The notes: generated from the sequence alone by a model not told the origin. DNA of 64,000 nucleotides from an uncultured Muribaculaceae bacterium (GCA_944321705.1 CALUMG010000008.1:62001-126000); one strand, 5' to 3'; positions 1-9,578 are shown, counted from the stretch's first letter. Translations and numbers: made by a program.

Positions 1-205
1 CGGAGGTTCTCCTACTGCCGTAGACCGCATTCTTGCTTCTCGCATGGGTGCTGCCGCAGTAGATGCTCTTCTTGAAGACCAACGTAACGTGATGATTGGC
101 ATATCCAACGATGAAATAGTTTATGTTCCGTTCTCTAAAGCCATCAAAAACGACAAGCCTATCAACCGCGACTTGTTGAACACTTTGCGCCGTCTGTCAA
201 TATAA
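1..205 (+). CDS. pfkA: 6-phosphofructokinase, C-terminal end (partial)
   Basis: The reading frame is open from base 2 and ends with TAA at 203-205; the start lies outside the window. The 67 visible residues begin [16 protein letters not shown] and contain [18 protein letters not shown], the usual end of ATP-dependent phosphofructokinases of Bacteroidetes. The enzyme phosphorylates fructose 6-phosphate in glycolysis. A strong hairpin 28 bases downstream ends the transcript. Nothing can be said about the nucleotide-binding part, which is not in view. Confidence 0.9.
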   Translation, partial: GGSPTAVDRILASRMGAAAVDALLEDQRNVMIGISNDEIVYVPFSKAIKNDKPINRDLLNTLRRLSI

Positions 206-232
206 TAAGTCAAAACAAAACAGAAAAATAGG

Positions 233-275
233 AAAATTCCCGCATGCGGCATTCAACTTGCATGCGGGAATTTTT
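233..275. terminator. Bidirectional terminator between pfkA and the efflux operon
   Basis: A perfect 15-bp stem (233-247 with 260-274) has a 12-base loop. It ends in a T run on the + strand and has the matching A run on the other side, so it can stop both pfkA and the converging efflux operon. Confidence 0.85.
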
Positions 276-308
276 CATAACAACTGACATGATTGATATT
301 CACATTGG

Positions 309-1709
309 TCAATAGCCCCCACCCAAAGCATGATACAAGTTTATCACGCCGGCAATTTCATCAAAGCGGTCGGAAACGGCTGTCAATTCGGCCTGTAACA
401 ACGATTGTCTTGCCGTCAGCACTTCCAAGTAATTTTGCGTGCCGTAACGCATTAGCAACTCTGCATTCCTAACGGCAGATTCAAGAGCTTCCACCTGATT
501 ATTGCTCAATTCAAGGCGTTTCCTGGCACCTTGCCACTGGGCTAATGAATTATTCACATCGCTGCCGGCATCAAGCAAACTTTGTCTGAATTCGAGCAAA
601 GCCTCTTCTTGTTGAGCTTTTGCCACCTTCAAATTGGCGATATTCTCGCCACGATTGAACAAAGGTTGCACAAGTGAGCCAAGAGCCGACAACAACCATT
701 CGGCAGGATTTCCGATGGCTGCTGCACCGACAGAGTTTGTCCATCCGGCAGACCCACTCAAAGTAATCGAAGGATAAAATGCCGCTCTTGCATAATTAGT
801 GGCATAAAAACTTGCAGCAAGCTCGGCTTCCTTTTGTCTCACGTCGGGACGACGCTGCAACAATTGCAAAGGGACCCCTATGGCTATGCTGTCGGGGAAC
901 TGTTGCTCGTCAAATGTCCCTCGCTCTATGTGTCCCGGAGCAACTCCCAGCAATGCCGACAACGTATTTTCCGTTTCTTCGACTTGTTGTTCCAAAGAAC
1001 TCAAAGAAGACTCCACCGATAATTTAGTGGCCCTTGCCTGTGCCACATCAAGTTCGGTTGCCTGTCCGGCATTCTTCAAGGCTTCAAGCGTGCGTACATT
1101 TTCACTCCATATTTCAATAGTGCTTTTTGTTATTTCACATTGTTTGTCAAGCATCAATAATGTATAATAACTACCTGCAATCGTGGAAATCAACTGCGTC
1201 TGCACAGCTTGCTTGTAATAAACGCTTTGTTCAAGCACCGCCTTGGCCTCACGTTTGGCATTTGTCAACTTCCCGAAAAAATCAAGTTCCCAACCGGCCG
1301 CCACGCCAATGTTATAGGTTTTAACAGTACCGCCACTTTCACTATGGTTTATTCCACCTTCGGGATTGAACGACAATGATGGCAGGTAGGCAAGTTTTGA
1401 CGATGTCAACAACGCTTTAGCCTCTTCCACCTTATACCTTGCCACATTCAAGTCGGTATTGCTTGACATTCCCGTTTCTATATGTTTCTGAAGCAAGCTG
1501 TCGGTAAACAATTCTTTCCAAGAAAAATCGGCCAACGAAACAGTGTCCTCAATTGGCACTCCAACCGATATTTCCCTATACAAGCTATCAGCTACCATGA
1601 CAGCCCTTTCAGGTCGTTCATAAGATTTATATATGTTACAGCCGGTCGATGTCAATGACAGAATTCCAACCAACAATACCGGCATCTTGATATTATTTTT
1701 ATTAACCAT
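309..1709 (-). CDS. TolC/OprM-family outer membrane efflux lipoprotein
   Basis: This is the outer membrane channel of the RND pump encoded just upstream. The N terminus is a lipoprotein signal with lipobox STGC (Cys24), and the 466-residue body has the two repeated helical OEP halves typical of NodT/OprM proteins, including GVPLQLLQRRPDVRQKE and a C-terminal YLEVLTARQSLLQAE. The frame stays open to a TTG at 1745 that overlaps the RND gene. I prefer the ATG at 1709 because it follows AGAGGAATT and directly begins the signal peptide. It is the last gene of a three-gene operon, and the terminator at 233-275 follows. Confidence 0.93.
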   Translation of the reverse strand: MVNKNNIKMPVLLVGILSLTSTGCNIYKSYERPERAVMVADSLYREISVGVPIEDTVSLADFSWKELFTDSLLQKHIETGMSSNTDLNVARYKVEEAKALLTSSKLAYLPSLSFNPEGGINHSESGGTVKTYNIGVAAGWELDFFGKLTNAKREAKAVLEQSVYYKQAVQTQLISTIAGSYYTLLMLDKQCEITKSTIEIWSENVRTLEALKNAGQATELDVAQARATKLSVESSLSSLEQQVEETENTLSALLGVAPGHIERGTFDEQQFPDSIAIGVPLQLLQRRPDVRQKEAELAASFYATNYARAAFYPSITLSGSAGWTNSVGAAAIGNPAEWLLSALGSLVQPLFNRGENIANLKVAKAQQEEALLEFRQSLLDAGSDVNNSLAQWQGARKRLELSNNQVEALESAVRNAELLMRYGTQNYLEVLTARQSLLQAELTAVSDRFDEIAGVINLYHALGGGY

Positions 1710-1734
1710 AATCACAATTCCTCTTTTAACAGAT

Positions 1735-4700
1735 TCATTTTTCAATCATCCTTTTGTCTCGCTGAGGCATGATTCGTTCCTCTATATGTTGGAATACTAT
1801 GAATAATACAGGAACTACAAACAACAATGCCACTGTTCCAATCAGCATTCCTCCGACGGTTCCAACGCCAATTGAAGTATTGCCATTTGCACCAACCCCG
1901 GTCGACACCGCCATTGGCAACATACCGAAAATAATAGTCAATGTGGTCATCAGAATCGGTCGCAACCTGACTTCGGCTGCCGAAACAGCCGCTTGCGGAA
2001 TAGTCATCCCTTGTTTACGGCGAGCCGACGCATATTCAGTCAACAAAATAGATGTCTTCGCTAAAAGTCCGATAATCATGATTAACCCAGTCTGTAAATA
2101 TATGTTATTTTCCAAGCCGAAAATCTTTGCAAAAAGAAAACTTCCGGCAAGACCAAACGGAACAGACAATATTACGGCCATCGGGATGAACAGGCTCTCA
2201 TACAGGGCACACAGAATCAAATAAACAAATACTATGCACACGATAAACACGATTGTAGTCGTATTATCGGAAGAGGCTTCCTCTCGCGACATGCCGCCAA
2301 ATTCAAATCCGTAACCTGTGGGTAATTCTTGCGCGGCGACTTCTCTCACGGCCTGGATGGCTTGCCCTGAACTATATCCGGCAGCAGGAGCACCGTTAAC
2401 CGAAATTGAAGAGAACAAATTAAACCTTGAAAGGCTTTCCGAACCATAAACGCGGGTCAACTTCAAAAATTGGCTTATGGGTGCCATATCTCCGGCCGAA
2501 TTCCTCACAAAAATGTTATTCAAAGACTCGGTGTCGAGCCTGTATTCAGGAGAAGCCTGAACCATCACCCTGTACAACTTGGAAAATCTGTTCATGTTTG
2601 AAGCATAGTTTCCGCCGATGTATCCCGAAAGAGTACTAAGCACATCGGAAGGCGAAACACCGCTACGCTTACATAACGCGGCATCTATCTCAACAAGATA
2701 TTGCGGATACTTGGTATCAAACGAAACTGTGGCACGACCTATCTCCGGCCGTTCGTTCAACGCCGCAACCAACTGGCGCGTGTATTTCAACAAGTCATCT
2801 ATGGTTCCCCCTTTTTGGTCTTGCACATAGATTTCAAAACCGCTGCTGACACCGTAACCGGGAATCATCGGTTGAGCAAAAGCCATTACCTCGGCCGATG
2901 AAATGTCATCGGTTAGACGATATACTTCGTTTATGACCGAATTTATGTCATCACCCTTGCCTGTCCTTTCATCCCAGGGCTTCAACCTGATGATAAACAT
3001 TCCGTTTGAAGAACCTTGGCCGCTTATCATGCCATTACCTGTGACTTTTGAATACATTCGCACCTGAGGTATATTTTTTATGCGGCTGTCAATCTCATCC
3101 ATTATGGCCTTCGTTTCTTGAAGAGAATTACCCGGAGATGTGCGCACATCGACAAATATGGTCCCCATGTCTTCTTGCGGCACAAGTCCGGTCTTGGTCG
3201 TGGACATCAAGTAGACAAGCAATCCGCATGCCACTACAAGCATTGCTCCAACTATCCATTTGCGCTTTATCATGAACAAGACTCCAGTCTTGTATTTCAT
3301 CATTACCCTGTGGAATGCCGTGTCAAATGCCATGTGGAAGCGTGACGAGAAACTTAACTTCTCTCCATTCTCCCCTGTTTTGTGCGGGGTCATTATCAAC
3401 GCGCTCAATGCAGGACACAACGTCAATGCGTTGATGAGCGAGATGGCAACAGCGACCGCCATCGTAAGTCCGAATTGAGTATAGAACACCCCCGTGGTTC
3501 CCCCCATGAAACACACAGGAATAAAAACGGCCATGAACACAAACGTGGTAGTAACAAGCGCCGATGTTATGCCGCCCATTGCATCTACCGTAGCCGCATA
3601 AGCCGATTTATAACCTTCGTCAAATTTCGCCTGAACGGCCTCTACTACCACTATCGCATCATCGACCACAGTACCGATTACCAATACAAGCGCGAACAAT
3701 GTAAGCATGTTAAGACTGAACCCGGCTGCATACAAAAACGCAAACGTTCCGACAAGGGACACAACGATTGATATCGTAGGAATAAGTGTCGACCGCATGC
3801 TTTGCAGGAACACATACACCACAAGGACAACAAGCACGATAGCTTCAAAAAGGGTCTTTATCACATTTTTTATCGAAGCATCAAGAAAATCTTTCGAACT
3901 CATCAAGTCGGCAATTTCCATTCCTTTGGGAAGCGTTTCCGATATCTGGTCTACTACTTTGTCGATTTCCTCGATAATTTCATTCGCATTAGATCCTGAA
4001 GTCTGTGCAATCATGCAATTCGCGCCCGGGTGGCCATTCACCTCACCTATGTAGGAATAAGCCATCGATCCAAGTTCTATGCGCGCCACATCTTTAAGTC
4101 GTAAGACCTCTCCGTCGGGAAGAGAGCGTATCACCATGTTTTCATAATCTTTCTCCTCCTCGTAACGCCCGCGATATTTAAGCACATATTGGAACGTATT
4201 ATCCGATTCAGCTCCGAGAGTCCCGGTTGGAGATTCCACATTCTGCTCGGCAAGAACGGTCGAAATATCAGATGGTATAAGGTTATACTTTGCCATCTTT
4301 CCGGGATCAAGCCATATACGCAGGGAATAATCCGAACCCATGACATTGACCTCGCCTACGCCGGCAATACGGGATATCCTCGGTTCTATGTTTATCTTCA
4401 AGTAATTGTTCAAGAATTTCTCATCAAAGGAATCATCAGGGCTATACAATGCGATAGCCTTTATGTTACTCGTTTGACGTTTGCGCACGTTTATACCGCT
4501 CCTTGTCACCTCGGCAGGCAACAACCCTTGCGCCGTGGCTATTCGGTTTTGCACGTTTACTGTCGCCATGTCGGGATCGGTGCCTTGCCTAAAGTATATC
4601 GTTATCCTTGCCGAACCTGTATTGGTCGATGAAGATGTCATGTACATCATGTTCTCCACCCCGTTCAACGCCTCTTCAAGAGGCACCACGACACTTTTCA

Positions 4701-4875
4701 GCACGGTTTCGGCATTGGCTCCGGTGTAAGAAGTGGACACGCTCACTGTGGGAGGAGCAATTTCCGGGAACTGTTCTATAGGCAATTGAGATAGCCCAAT
4801 CAATCCCAATATAAAAATAATTACCGAAATAACCCACGAAAGGATAGGACGGTCGATAAATGTCTTTATGTTCAT
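1735..4875 (-). CDS. RND-family (HAE1) multidrug efflux permease
   Basis: Inner membrane proton/drug antiporter of the AcrB/MexB class, 1046 residues, a full family length. It starts with FIDRPILSWVISVIIFILG and carries the paired aspartates of helix 4 in GTVVDDAIVVVEAV (about residues 403-404) and the helix-10 lysine in LLAKTSILLTEYA (about 937), which together form the proton relay. The porter-domain motifs and a second set of helices follow the internal duplication. It lies 16 bases downstream of the membrane fusion gene and 25 bases upstream of the preferred outer membrane channel start. The substrate cannot be told from sequence. Confidence 0.97.
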   Translation of the reverse strand: MNIKTFIDRPILSWVISVIIFILGLIGLSQLPIEQFPEIAPPTVSVSTSYTGANAETVLKSVVVPLEEALNGVENMMYMTSSSTNTGSARITIYFRQGTDPDMATVNVQNRIATAQGLLPAEVTRSGINVRKRQTSNIKAIALYSPDDSFDEKFLNNYLKINIEPRISRIAGVGEVNVMGSDYSLRIWLDPGKMAKYNLIPSDISTVLAEQNVESPTGTLGAESDNTFQYVLKYRGRYEEEKDYENMVIRSLPDGEVLRLKDVARIELGSMAYSYIGEVNGHPGANCMIAQTSGSNANEIIEEIDKVVDQISETLPKGMEIADLMSSKDFLDASIKNVIKTLFEAIVLVVLVVYVFLQSMRSTLIPTISIVVSLVGTFAFLYAAGFSLNMLTLFALVLVIGTVVDDAIVVVEAVQAKFDEGYKSAYAATVDAMGGITSALVTTTFVFMAVFIPVCFMGGTTGVFYTQFGLTMAVAVAISLINALTLCPALSALIMTPHKTGENGEKLSFSSRFHMAFDTAFHRVMMKYKTGVLFMIKRKWIVGAMLVVACGLLVYLMSTTKTGLVPQEDMGTIFVDVRTSPGNSLQETKAIMDEIDSRIKNIPQVRMYSKVTGNGMISGQGSSNGMFIIRLKPWDERTGKGDDINSVINEVYRLTDDISSAEVMAFAQPMIPGYGVSSGFEIYVQDQKGGTIDDLLKYTRQLVAALNERPEIGRATVSFDTKYPQYLVEIDAALCKRSGVSPSDVLSTLSGYIGGNYASNMNRFSKLYRVMVQASPEYRLDTESLNNIFVRNSAGDMAPISQFLKLTRVYGSESLSRFNLFSSISVNGAPAAGYSSGQAIQAVREVAAQELPTGYGFEFGGMSREEASSDNTTTIVFIVCIVFVYLILCALYESLFIPMAVILSVPFGLAGSFLFAKIFGLENNIYLQTGLIMIIGLLAKTSILLTEYASARRKQGMTIPQAAVSAAEVRLRPILMTTLTIIFGMLPMAVSTGVGANGNTSIGVGTVGGMLIGTVALLFVVPVLFIVFQHIEERIMPQRDKRMIEK

Positions 4876-4891
4876 CTTTCCTGCCCTCCGA

Positions 4892-5995
4892 TTATTCTTT
4901 AACGTCGGTATTTATTTCGGTTCCCTCTTTCACAAGCCCGGCACCTTCGGCTATGATTACATCCCCGGGGACTAAACCCGATACCACGATATATTCATTG
5001 CCGTCATTCAGCCCGAACACCTCTATTGGAGCCGACTGAGCCTTCCCGTCGACAACTTTGTAAACAAACACGCGGTTTTGCAACTCGTATGTCGCAGCCT
5101 GCGGAATCACTATGCAGTCTTCCTTCACAGTGGGCAACACCACTGTCGCATTGCCGCCATGGCGCAGCAAGTGATTTGGATTTTCAAAACTTGCACGCAA
5201 GCTCACGGCACCGGTGCTTTCATCAATGGTGCCGCTTATGGCGTCAATGCTGCCTTTTAGAGCGTAGCGGCTTCCGTTGTTCAATATCAAGCCAACACTG
5301 TCGGTCATGTGTTCCATGAAATTATGTGTAGAACCATATTGCATGGTCAAATCAAGTATTTGTGATTCATTCATGGAGAAATATACATATACGATATTGT
5401 CGTCCGACACTGTGACAAGCGGCTCGGCGATGTTACTGTCGACCAATGCTCCCACACGATAAGGTATCATGCTCGCCACTCCGTCAACCGGACTCTTCAC
5501 CTCGGTATAAGACAAATTATTACGAGCATTTAATTCTTGTGCCTTTGCATAAGCAAGATTAGCTTCAGCTTCATTCAATGCATTCAACGATGTCTGCAAG
5601 TCAAATTCAGAAACCACGTTCTCTTCAAACAATTGTTTCTTGCTATCGGCCGTAAGCCGGGCTGTTCCCAACTGTGCTTCGGCACTCTTCACATTGGCTT
5701 TTGCTGTTTCGAGAGCTGCTTTATACGGAACTTGGTCGATGACAAACAACACTTGACCTTTGCGCACGGCATCTCCCTCATTAATTTTAATTTCAGTAAT
5801 GGTTCCGCTCACTTGAGGCCTTACCTCAACCGACTGACATCCTCGCACGGCACCCGAATAATTCGACTCAAGTGTTCGATTCCCGAGAGAAACTGTCAGA
5901 GTCTTATAAGACGCACCTGTCCGGCTGTTTTGCTGACTATTGCAGGAATATAACAACATTAAAATCGCTGCAATGAAAAATATCGTTTTCTTCAT
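4892..5995 (-). CDS. RND efflux membrane fusion lipoprotein (AcrA/MexE type)
   Basis: Periplasmic adaptor linking the permease to the outer membrane channel; 367 residues. It has a lipoprotein signal ending LLYSC (Cys18) and the biotinyl-lipoyl half motifs VRPQVSGTITEIKINEGDAV and SPVDGVASMIPYRVGALV either side of a coiled-coil hairpin rich in Ala, Gln and Asn (about residues 90-155). Beta-barrel and membrane-proximal domains follow. It is the first gene of the efflux operon. A possible promoter lies 75 bases upstream (TAATTTTG on the minus strand, 6077-6070). It is divergent from a LytS/LytTR pair, which may control it. Confidence 0.96.
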   Translation of the reverse strand: MKKTIFFIAAILMLLYSCNSQQNSRTGASYKTLTVSLGNRTLESNYSGAVRGCQSVEVRPQVSGTITEIKINEGDAVRKGQVLFVIDQVPYKAALETAKANVKSAEAQLGTARLTADSKKQLFEENVVSEFDLQTSLNALNEAEANLAYAKAQELNARNNLSYTEVKSPVDGVASMIPYRVGALVDSNIAEPLVTVSDDNIVYVYFSMNESQILDLTMQYGSTHNFMEHMTDSVGLILNNGSRYALKGSIDAISGTIDESTGAVSLRASFENPNHLLRHGGNATVVLPTVKEDCIVIPQAATYELQNRVFVYKVVDGKAQSAPIEVFGLNDGNEYIVVSGLVPGDVIIAEGAGLVKEGTEINTDVKE

Positions 5996-6069
5996 AATGT
6001 TTTAAAGGATGATTATAGATTTGCATGAAGCTTTTACGCCTGTCAATTTAACTTGTAATTGTAGACACT

Positions 6070-6077
6070 CAAAATTA
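6070..6077 (-). promoter_or_regulatory. Candidate -7 box of the efflux operon
   Basis: TAATTTTG on the minus strand fits TAnnTTTG and would start a leader of about 70 bases before the fusion protein gene. No clear -33 box was found. Confidence 0.4.
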
Positions 6078-6221
6078 TAAAAACAGCTCGATTTTTACTG
6101 AAGATATTGACAAACCGACAAAAAGTGATGATAAACGACACTGACAAATGCAAGTCTGTTCAACAAACAATGCATTTCTGAATAATATAGTATGCGTCTC
6201 AGCAGAATAAATTCAAACAAG

Positions 6222-6252
6222 TTTGATTATCCTGCTCTCCATTTTATATTTG
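6222..6252 (+). promoter_or_regulatory. Candidate promoter of the LytS/LytTR operon with palindromic site
   Basis: TTTG (6222-6225) and TATATTTG (6245-6252) are 19 bases apart, the spacing expected for a Bacteroidetes promoter. The -33 box sits in a palindrome, TCAAAC-AA-GTTTGA (6213-6226), a possible operator. A second -7 box, TATATTTG at 6313-6320, lies only 5 bases before the start codon and would give a nearly leaderless message. The rest of 5996-6325 shows no gene. Confidence 0.5.
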
Positions 6253-6268
6253 GATAAGGATGCGTCCC

Positions 6269-6320
6269 AAATGAGCTTGCACAAATTTTTTCTCATTGCG
6301 CTCGACTTTCGCTATATTTG
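6269..6320 (+). repeat. Hairpin-plus-promoter repeat unit, copy A
   Basis: AAATGAGCTTGC (6269-6280) followed by a T-rich stretch, CATTG and CTCGACTTTCGCTATATTTG (6301-6320) matches the units at 9316 and 58557 in content and order. It is the 5' flank of the histidine kinase gene. Confidence 0.55.
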
Positions 6321-6325
6321 CGTGT

Positions 6326-7360
6326 ATGAAAAAGATATGGAACACTCTGTTGGGGCACATAGGGCTAAAAACTTGCATTGACTTGCTATTTTGCATCGTC
6401 ATAATGCCACTCGTCATAACACTGATGCCTGTCGACCGTTGGCTTGTGCACTACACCCCATTTTCCCTATGCCTGATTGCATATCTGTATGCCCTGTATT
6501 TCACATACCGCAAAATCAACTTGCCGGCCCTGTTATTCCAGCGCAAAGTACTTAAATTGGTGCTGTGGCTGGCTTTATTGATATTCGTCACATACCTGCT
6601 CTCACGTTTTCCGCTATACGAAGAACATGCTCGCATGAGCCACATCGCGATAAAAGCTCGTGCACATCTCCGTGCTCAGACGGTATGGTTCCTATTTCTC
6701 ATTGTGACAGGCTTTAGCTTGTCGATTGAACTAATTTTTGAAATTATAAAACAACAGTACCTCAATCGGGAAATGGAAGATGAGAAAAACAAAGCCAAAC
6801 TGGCCTTGTATAAAGCTCAAATAAATCCGCACTTCCTTTTCAATACACTGAACACTCTGTACGGATTGATACTAATAAACTCCGACAAGGCCGAATCGGC
6901 ATTCATCAAGTTCTCAAACATACTAAAATATATGTACTTGCAGACCAATGCCGACACGATTCCGTTAAGCACCGAAATCGATTACTTGAAACAGTTCATC
7001 GATTTGCAATCTTTACGACTGAACAAGCACACGAAAGTATTCTTTGAAAACAACACCGAAGGTTGCCAAATGTCAATTCCACCGATGCTGCTGATTACAT
7101 TCGTGGAAAACGCATTCAAATATGGAGCTTCTTCCAATACCGACTGTACAATCAGCATCCGCATCAATGCTGAAAACGGAGTCTTGCAATTCGAAACCGA
7201 AAACAAGATAATCAAGAAGTCAGAAAAAGATTCTCCGTCGATAGGCATCGACAATTGCCGTAAACGGCTGCAGCTGCTTTATCCGGGACGATTCTCCCTG
7301 AAAACAGAACAGATCGACGACACCTTCAAGACATTCCTGACAATAAAGATGAATCCATGA
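6326..7360 (+). CDS. LytS/YehU-type sensor histidine kinase
   Basis: Membrane sensor kinase of 344 residues. Four hydrophobic segments fill the first 140 residues, followed by a short coiled coil and the His_kinase domain with the phospho-acceptor in KAQINPHFLFNTLN (about residue 169). The ATP-binding N box is PPMLLITFVENAFKYG and a G box is GIDNCRKRLQLLYPG. The frame is open to a TTG at 6296, but that lies in the promoter-like repeat, so the ATG at 6326 (MKKIWNTLL) is chosen. The stop overlaps the response regulator start as ATGA, so the pair is translationally coupled. No extracellular ligand domain is visible. Confidence 0.93.
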   Translation: MKKIWNTLLGHIGLKTCIDLLFCIVIMPLVITLMPVDRWLVHYTPFSLCLIAYLYALYFTYRKINLPALLFQRKVLKLVLWLALLIFVTYLLSRFPLYEEHARMSHIAIKARAHLRAQTVWFLFLIVTGFSLSIELIFEIIKQQYLNREMEDEKNKAKLALYKAQINPHFLFNTLNTLYGLILINSDKAESAFIKFSNILKYMYLQTNADTIPLSTEIDYLKQFIDLQSLRLNKHTKVFFENNTEGCQMSIPPMLLITFVENAFKYGASSNTDCTISIRINAENGVLQFETENKIIKKSEKDSPSIGIDNCRKRLQLLYPGRFSLKTEQIDDTFKTFLTIKMNP

Positions 7361-8085
7361 GCATGACAACAATGAGAAAAATAAGATGCATGGCAATAGA
7401 CGATGAACCGATAGCACTAATGGTTATTGCCCGTTTCTGCGAACGGTATGGCGGCATAGAGTTGCAAACATTCTGCGAACCGACGATTGGACTCGACGCA
7501 GTTGTCAAAGAAAAACCCGACGTGGTATTTCTCGACATTGAAATGAACGACGTTAACGGTCTTGACATGGCAAACTCGTTGCCACCTGAATGCTGCCTCA
7601 TTTTTACGACAGCACATGCCAAATATGCCGTAAACGGCTTTGACCTCGATGCTATAGACTTCCTGCATAAGCCTTTCTCCTATGAACGTTTTAATAAAAG
7701 CATGGAGAAGGCGCAACGAAACATCTCCTTGACTGAACAAGCTGTTTCTCACGACAAAGAAAGCATTGTCATAAAAAAGAGTTACAACAATGTGATAATA
7801 AGAACCGCCGACATAATATATGTCGAAGCCATGGAAAATTACATAAAAATATATCTGGAAGACGGGGCTTGCGTGATTTCACACACGAGTCTGAAAAATT
7901 TCATCGAAATGCCCCAACAACTGGAATTGATGAGAATTCATCGCTCATTTGCAATAAACGCATCAAAAGTAATATCATTCAATAAAAAAGAAGTGACTCT
8001 AAAAGGCCACTTTCAGCCCGTACCGATAGGCCGGTTATATTCATCTAAAGTATATGCTGCATTGTCGACAAAACAAAAGGGATGA
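7357..8085 (+). CDS. LytTR-family response regulator
   Basis: Transcription factor of 242 residues and partner of the kinase with which it overlaps by four bases. The receiver domain has the acidic pair in AIDDEP (15-16), the phosphorylated Asp60 in VVFLDIEMNDVNG, and the Lys in LHKPFSYERF. The C-terminal LytTR DNA-binding domain starts near residue 135 (VIKKSYNNVIIRTADIIYVEAMENY) and ends with PVPIGRLYSSKVY. Genes of this kind often control a neighbouring operon; here the divergent RND pump is the obvious candidate, but no binding site was established. Confidence 0.94.
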   Translation: MSMTTMRKIRCMAIDDEPIALMVIARFCERYGGIELQTFCEPTIGLDAVVKEKPDVVFLDIEMNDVNGLDMANSLPPECCLIFTTAHAKYAVNGFDLDAIDFLHKPFSYERFNKSMEKAQRNISLTEQAVSHDKESIVIKKSYNNVIIRTADIIYVEAMENYIKIYLEDGACVISHTSLKNFIEMPQQLELMRIHRSFAINASKVISFNKKEVTLKGHFQPVPIGRLYSSKVYAALSTKQKG

Positions 8086-8102
8086 GCCTTAAAACTCATC
8101 CC
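8079..8102. terminator. Hairpin between convergent regulator and dehydrogenase genes
   Basis: GGGATGAG (8079-8086) pairs with CTCATCCC (8095-8102) across an 8-base loop. The stop codon of the response regulator is inside the stem. There is no good T run on either side, so it may be a weak terminator only. Confidence 0.5.
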
Positions 8103-8139
8103 CAAAGCATTAAAATCCTAAAATCAAAACTCTGCAACT

Positions 8140-9291
8140 TTATAAGCGATCTTTCAATATCGCCTCAGCCTTGTCGGGTGTTACTATGCCATTCTCGCCA
8201 AGATTCCATTTGCGCTCTTCAAAACGTTTCTTTATGACATTGATTGTCTCGCTGCCTATGCCATACTCCCCAAGGCGGGTCCTCTTGCCCAAAGAGCGGA
8301 AAAATTCCTCGGTACGCGCAATAGCCTTGTCGATGCGTTCGTCCGACGTGCCGTCATTTATGCCCCACACCCTCGCAGCAAATTGCACAAGCTTGGCTCT
8401 CTTTTCATCACGCATCACATTCATTGTTCCTGGCCATACCACGGCAAGAGTTTCACCATGATCCAATCCGTGCAAGGCTGTAAGCTCATGGCCTATCATG
8501 TGCGTAGCCCAGTCTTCAACGGCTCCCATGGCGATAAAGCCGTTCAACCCCATTGTAGCGGCCATCATGAAATCGGCACAACAATCATATTCCGGAGTTC
8601 CGTCGCCCATCAGCTTAGGTGCTATTTCAAGCAATGTCAACATCAACCCCTCGGCAAAACGATCCATCACCCTCGGACCGGGTATCGTAAGATATTGCTC
8701 TGTGATGTGGACAAACGTATCTACTATACCGTTTGATATTTGCTTTTTCGGCAAACTGAACACCGCAGTCGGGTCAAGCACCGAAAACAAAGGATACCCT
8801 TCAGGATTATGGAAAGCATATTTCTCATTTGTCTCGCGACGCGAAATGACAGCACCATTGTTCATCTCTGAAGCTGTTGCCGGAAGTGTGAGCACCGTCG
8901 CAAATGGCATTGCCGGCGGCACAGGAGCCTTGCCAAGGATGAAATCCCAAGGGTCTCCATCATAGTTCATGCCTGCGGCAATGAACTTGGTGCCGTCTAT
9001 GATAGAACCACCACCCACTGCAAGAATGATGTCTATCTTTTCTTCTTTACCTTTCGCTATGGCTTTCATCAAAGTGGCATAATCGGGATTGGCCTCGATA
9101 CCACCAAATTCAATGACGGTGCATTGCTTCAACGCATCCATCACTTGCGCATAAATGCCATTGCGCTTTATCGAACCACCGCCATAGGTCATCATCACCT
9201 TAGACCCTGGCTTAATTTCGTCTGCTATACGGGCTATCTGCCCTTTGCCAAAAATAAGTTTAACCGGATTCCTAAAAATAAAATTTTGCAT
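8140..9291 (-). CDS. Iron-containing alcohol dehydrogenase (YqhD/BdhA type)
   Basis: Cytosolic NAD(P)H-dependent alcohol/aldehyde oxidoreductase of 383 residues. The Rossmann-like half has GGGSIIDGTKFIA, and the helical half has LPATASEMNNGAVI and HGLDHGETLAVVWPG, with the His residues that hold Fe2+ or Zn2+. The short-chain specificity and NADPH preference of YqhD/BdhA relatives are inferred from family. The frame is open to a TTG at 9318, but that codon overlaps the -7 box of the gene's own promoter (9323-9316), so the ATG at 9291 (MQNFIFRNPVK) is the start. It is a single-gene unit. Confidence 0.93.
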   Translation of the reverse strand: MQNFIFRNPVKLIFGKGQIARIADEIKPGSKVMMTYGGGSIKRNGIYAQVMDALKQCTVIEFGGIEANPDYATLMKAIAKGKEEKIDIILAVGGGSIIDGTKFIAAGMNYDGDPWDFILGKAPVPPAMPFATVLTLPATASEMNNGAVISRRETNEKYAFHNPEGYPLFSVLDPTAVFSLPKKQISNGIVDTFVHITEQYLTIPGPRVMDRFAEGLMLTLLEIAPKLMGDGTPEYDCCADFMMAATMGLNGFIAMGAVEDWATHMIGHELTALHGLDHGETLAVVWPGTMNVMRDEKRAKLVQFAARVWGINDGTSDERIDKAIARTEEFFRSLGKRTRLGEYGIGSETINVIKKRFEERKWNLGENGIVTPDKAEAILKDRL

Positions 9292-9315
9292 ACTTGTCTG
9301 CTTTTTATCTATTTC

Positions 9316-9394
9316 CAAAGATAGTGAAAGTCGAGCACAATAGGAAAAATAAGCTTGTTTATTTTTCCATTGTCAAGACGAATCCTATATTATC
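9316..9394 (-). repeat. Hairpin-plus-promoter repeat unit, copy B1
   Basis: Reading on the minus strand, a hairpin (9372-9338; 14-bp stem with one bulge) is followed by CTCGACTTTCACTATCTTTG, whose TATCTTTG (9323-9316) is the probable -7 box of the alcohol dehydrogenase gene. The next unit begins 79 bases away. Confidence 0.65.
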
Positions 9395-9452
9395 GAAAGA
9401 TAAGTGAAAGTCGAGCACAATGAGAAATGAAATCCTTATTTTTTCTTTGTAA
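9395..9452 (-). repeat. Hairpin-plus-promoter repeat unit, copy B2 (partial)
   Basis: It repeats the motif with one inserted base (GATAAGTGAAAGTCGAGCAC on the + strand) and a weaker A/T-rich inverted segment. It appears to be a decayed tandem copy of the unit at 9316. Confidence 0.5.
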
Positions 9453-9578
9453 AACGCGCCCCATATGTTTTTCATTATGAATTTGCAATAATTTCCAGTT
9501 ATAACCGACATTTATGTTTTTCTGCATCACAACATAAAAAATATCCCGTTGCGGTGATTTTTTGTCGATTATTTGATA

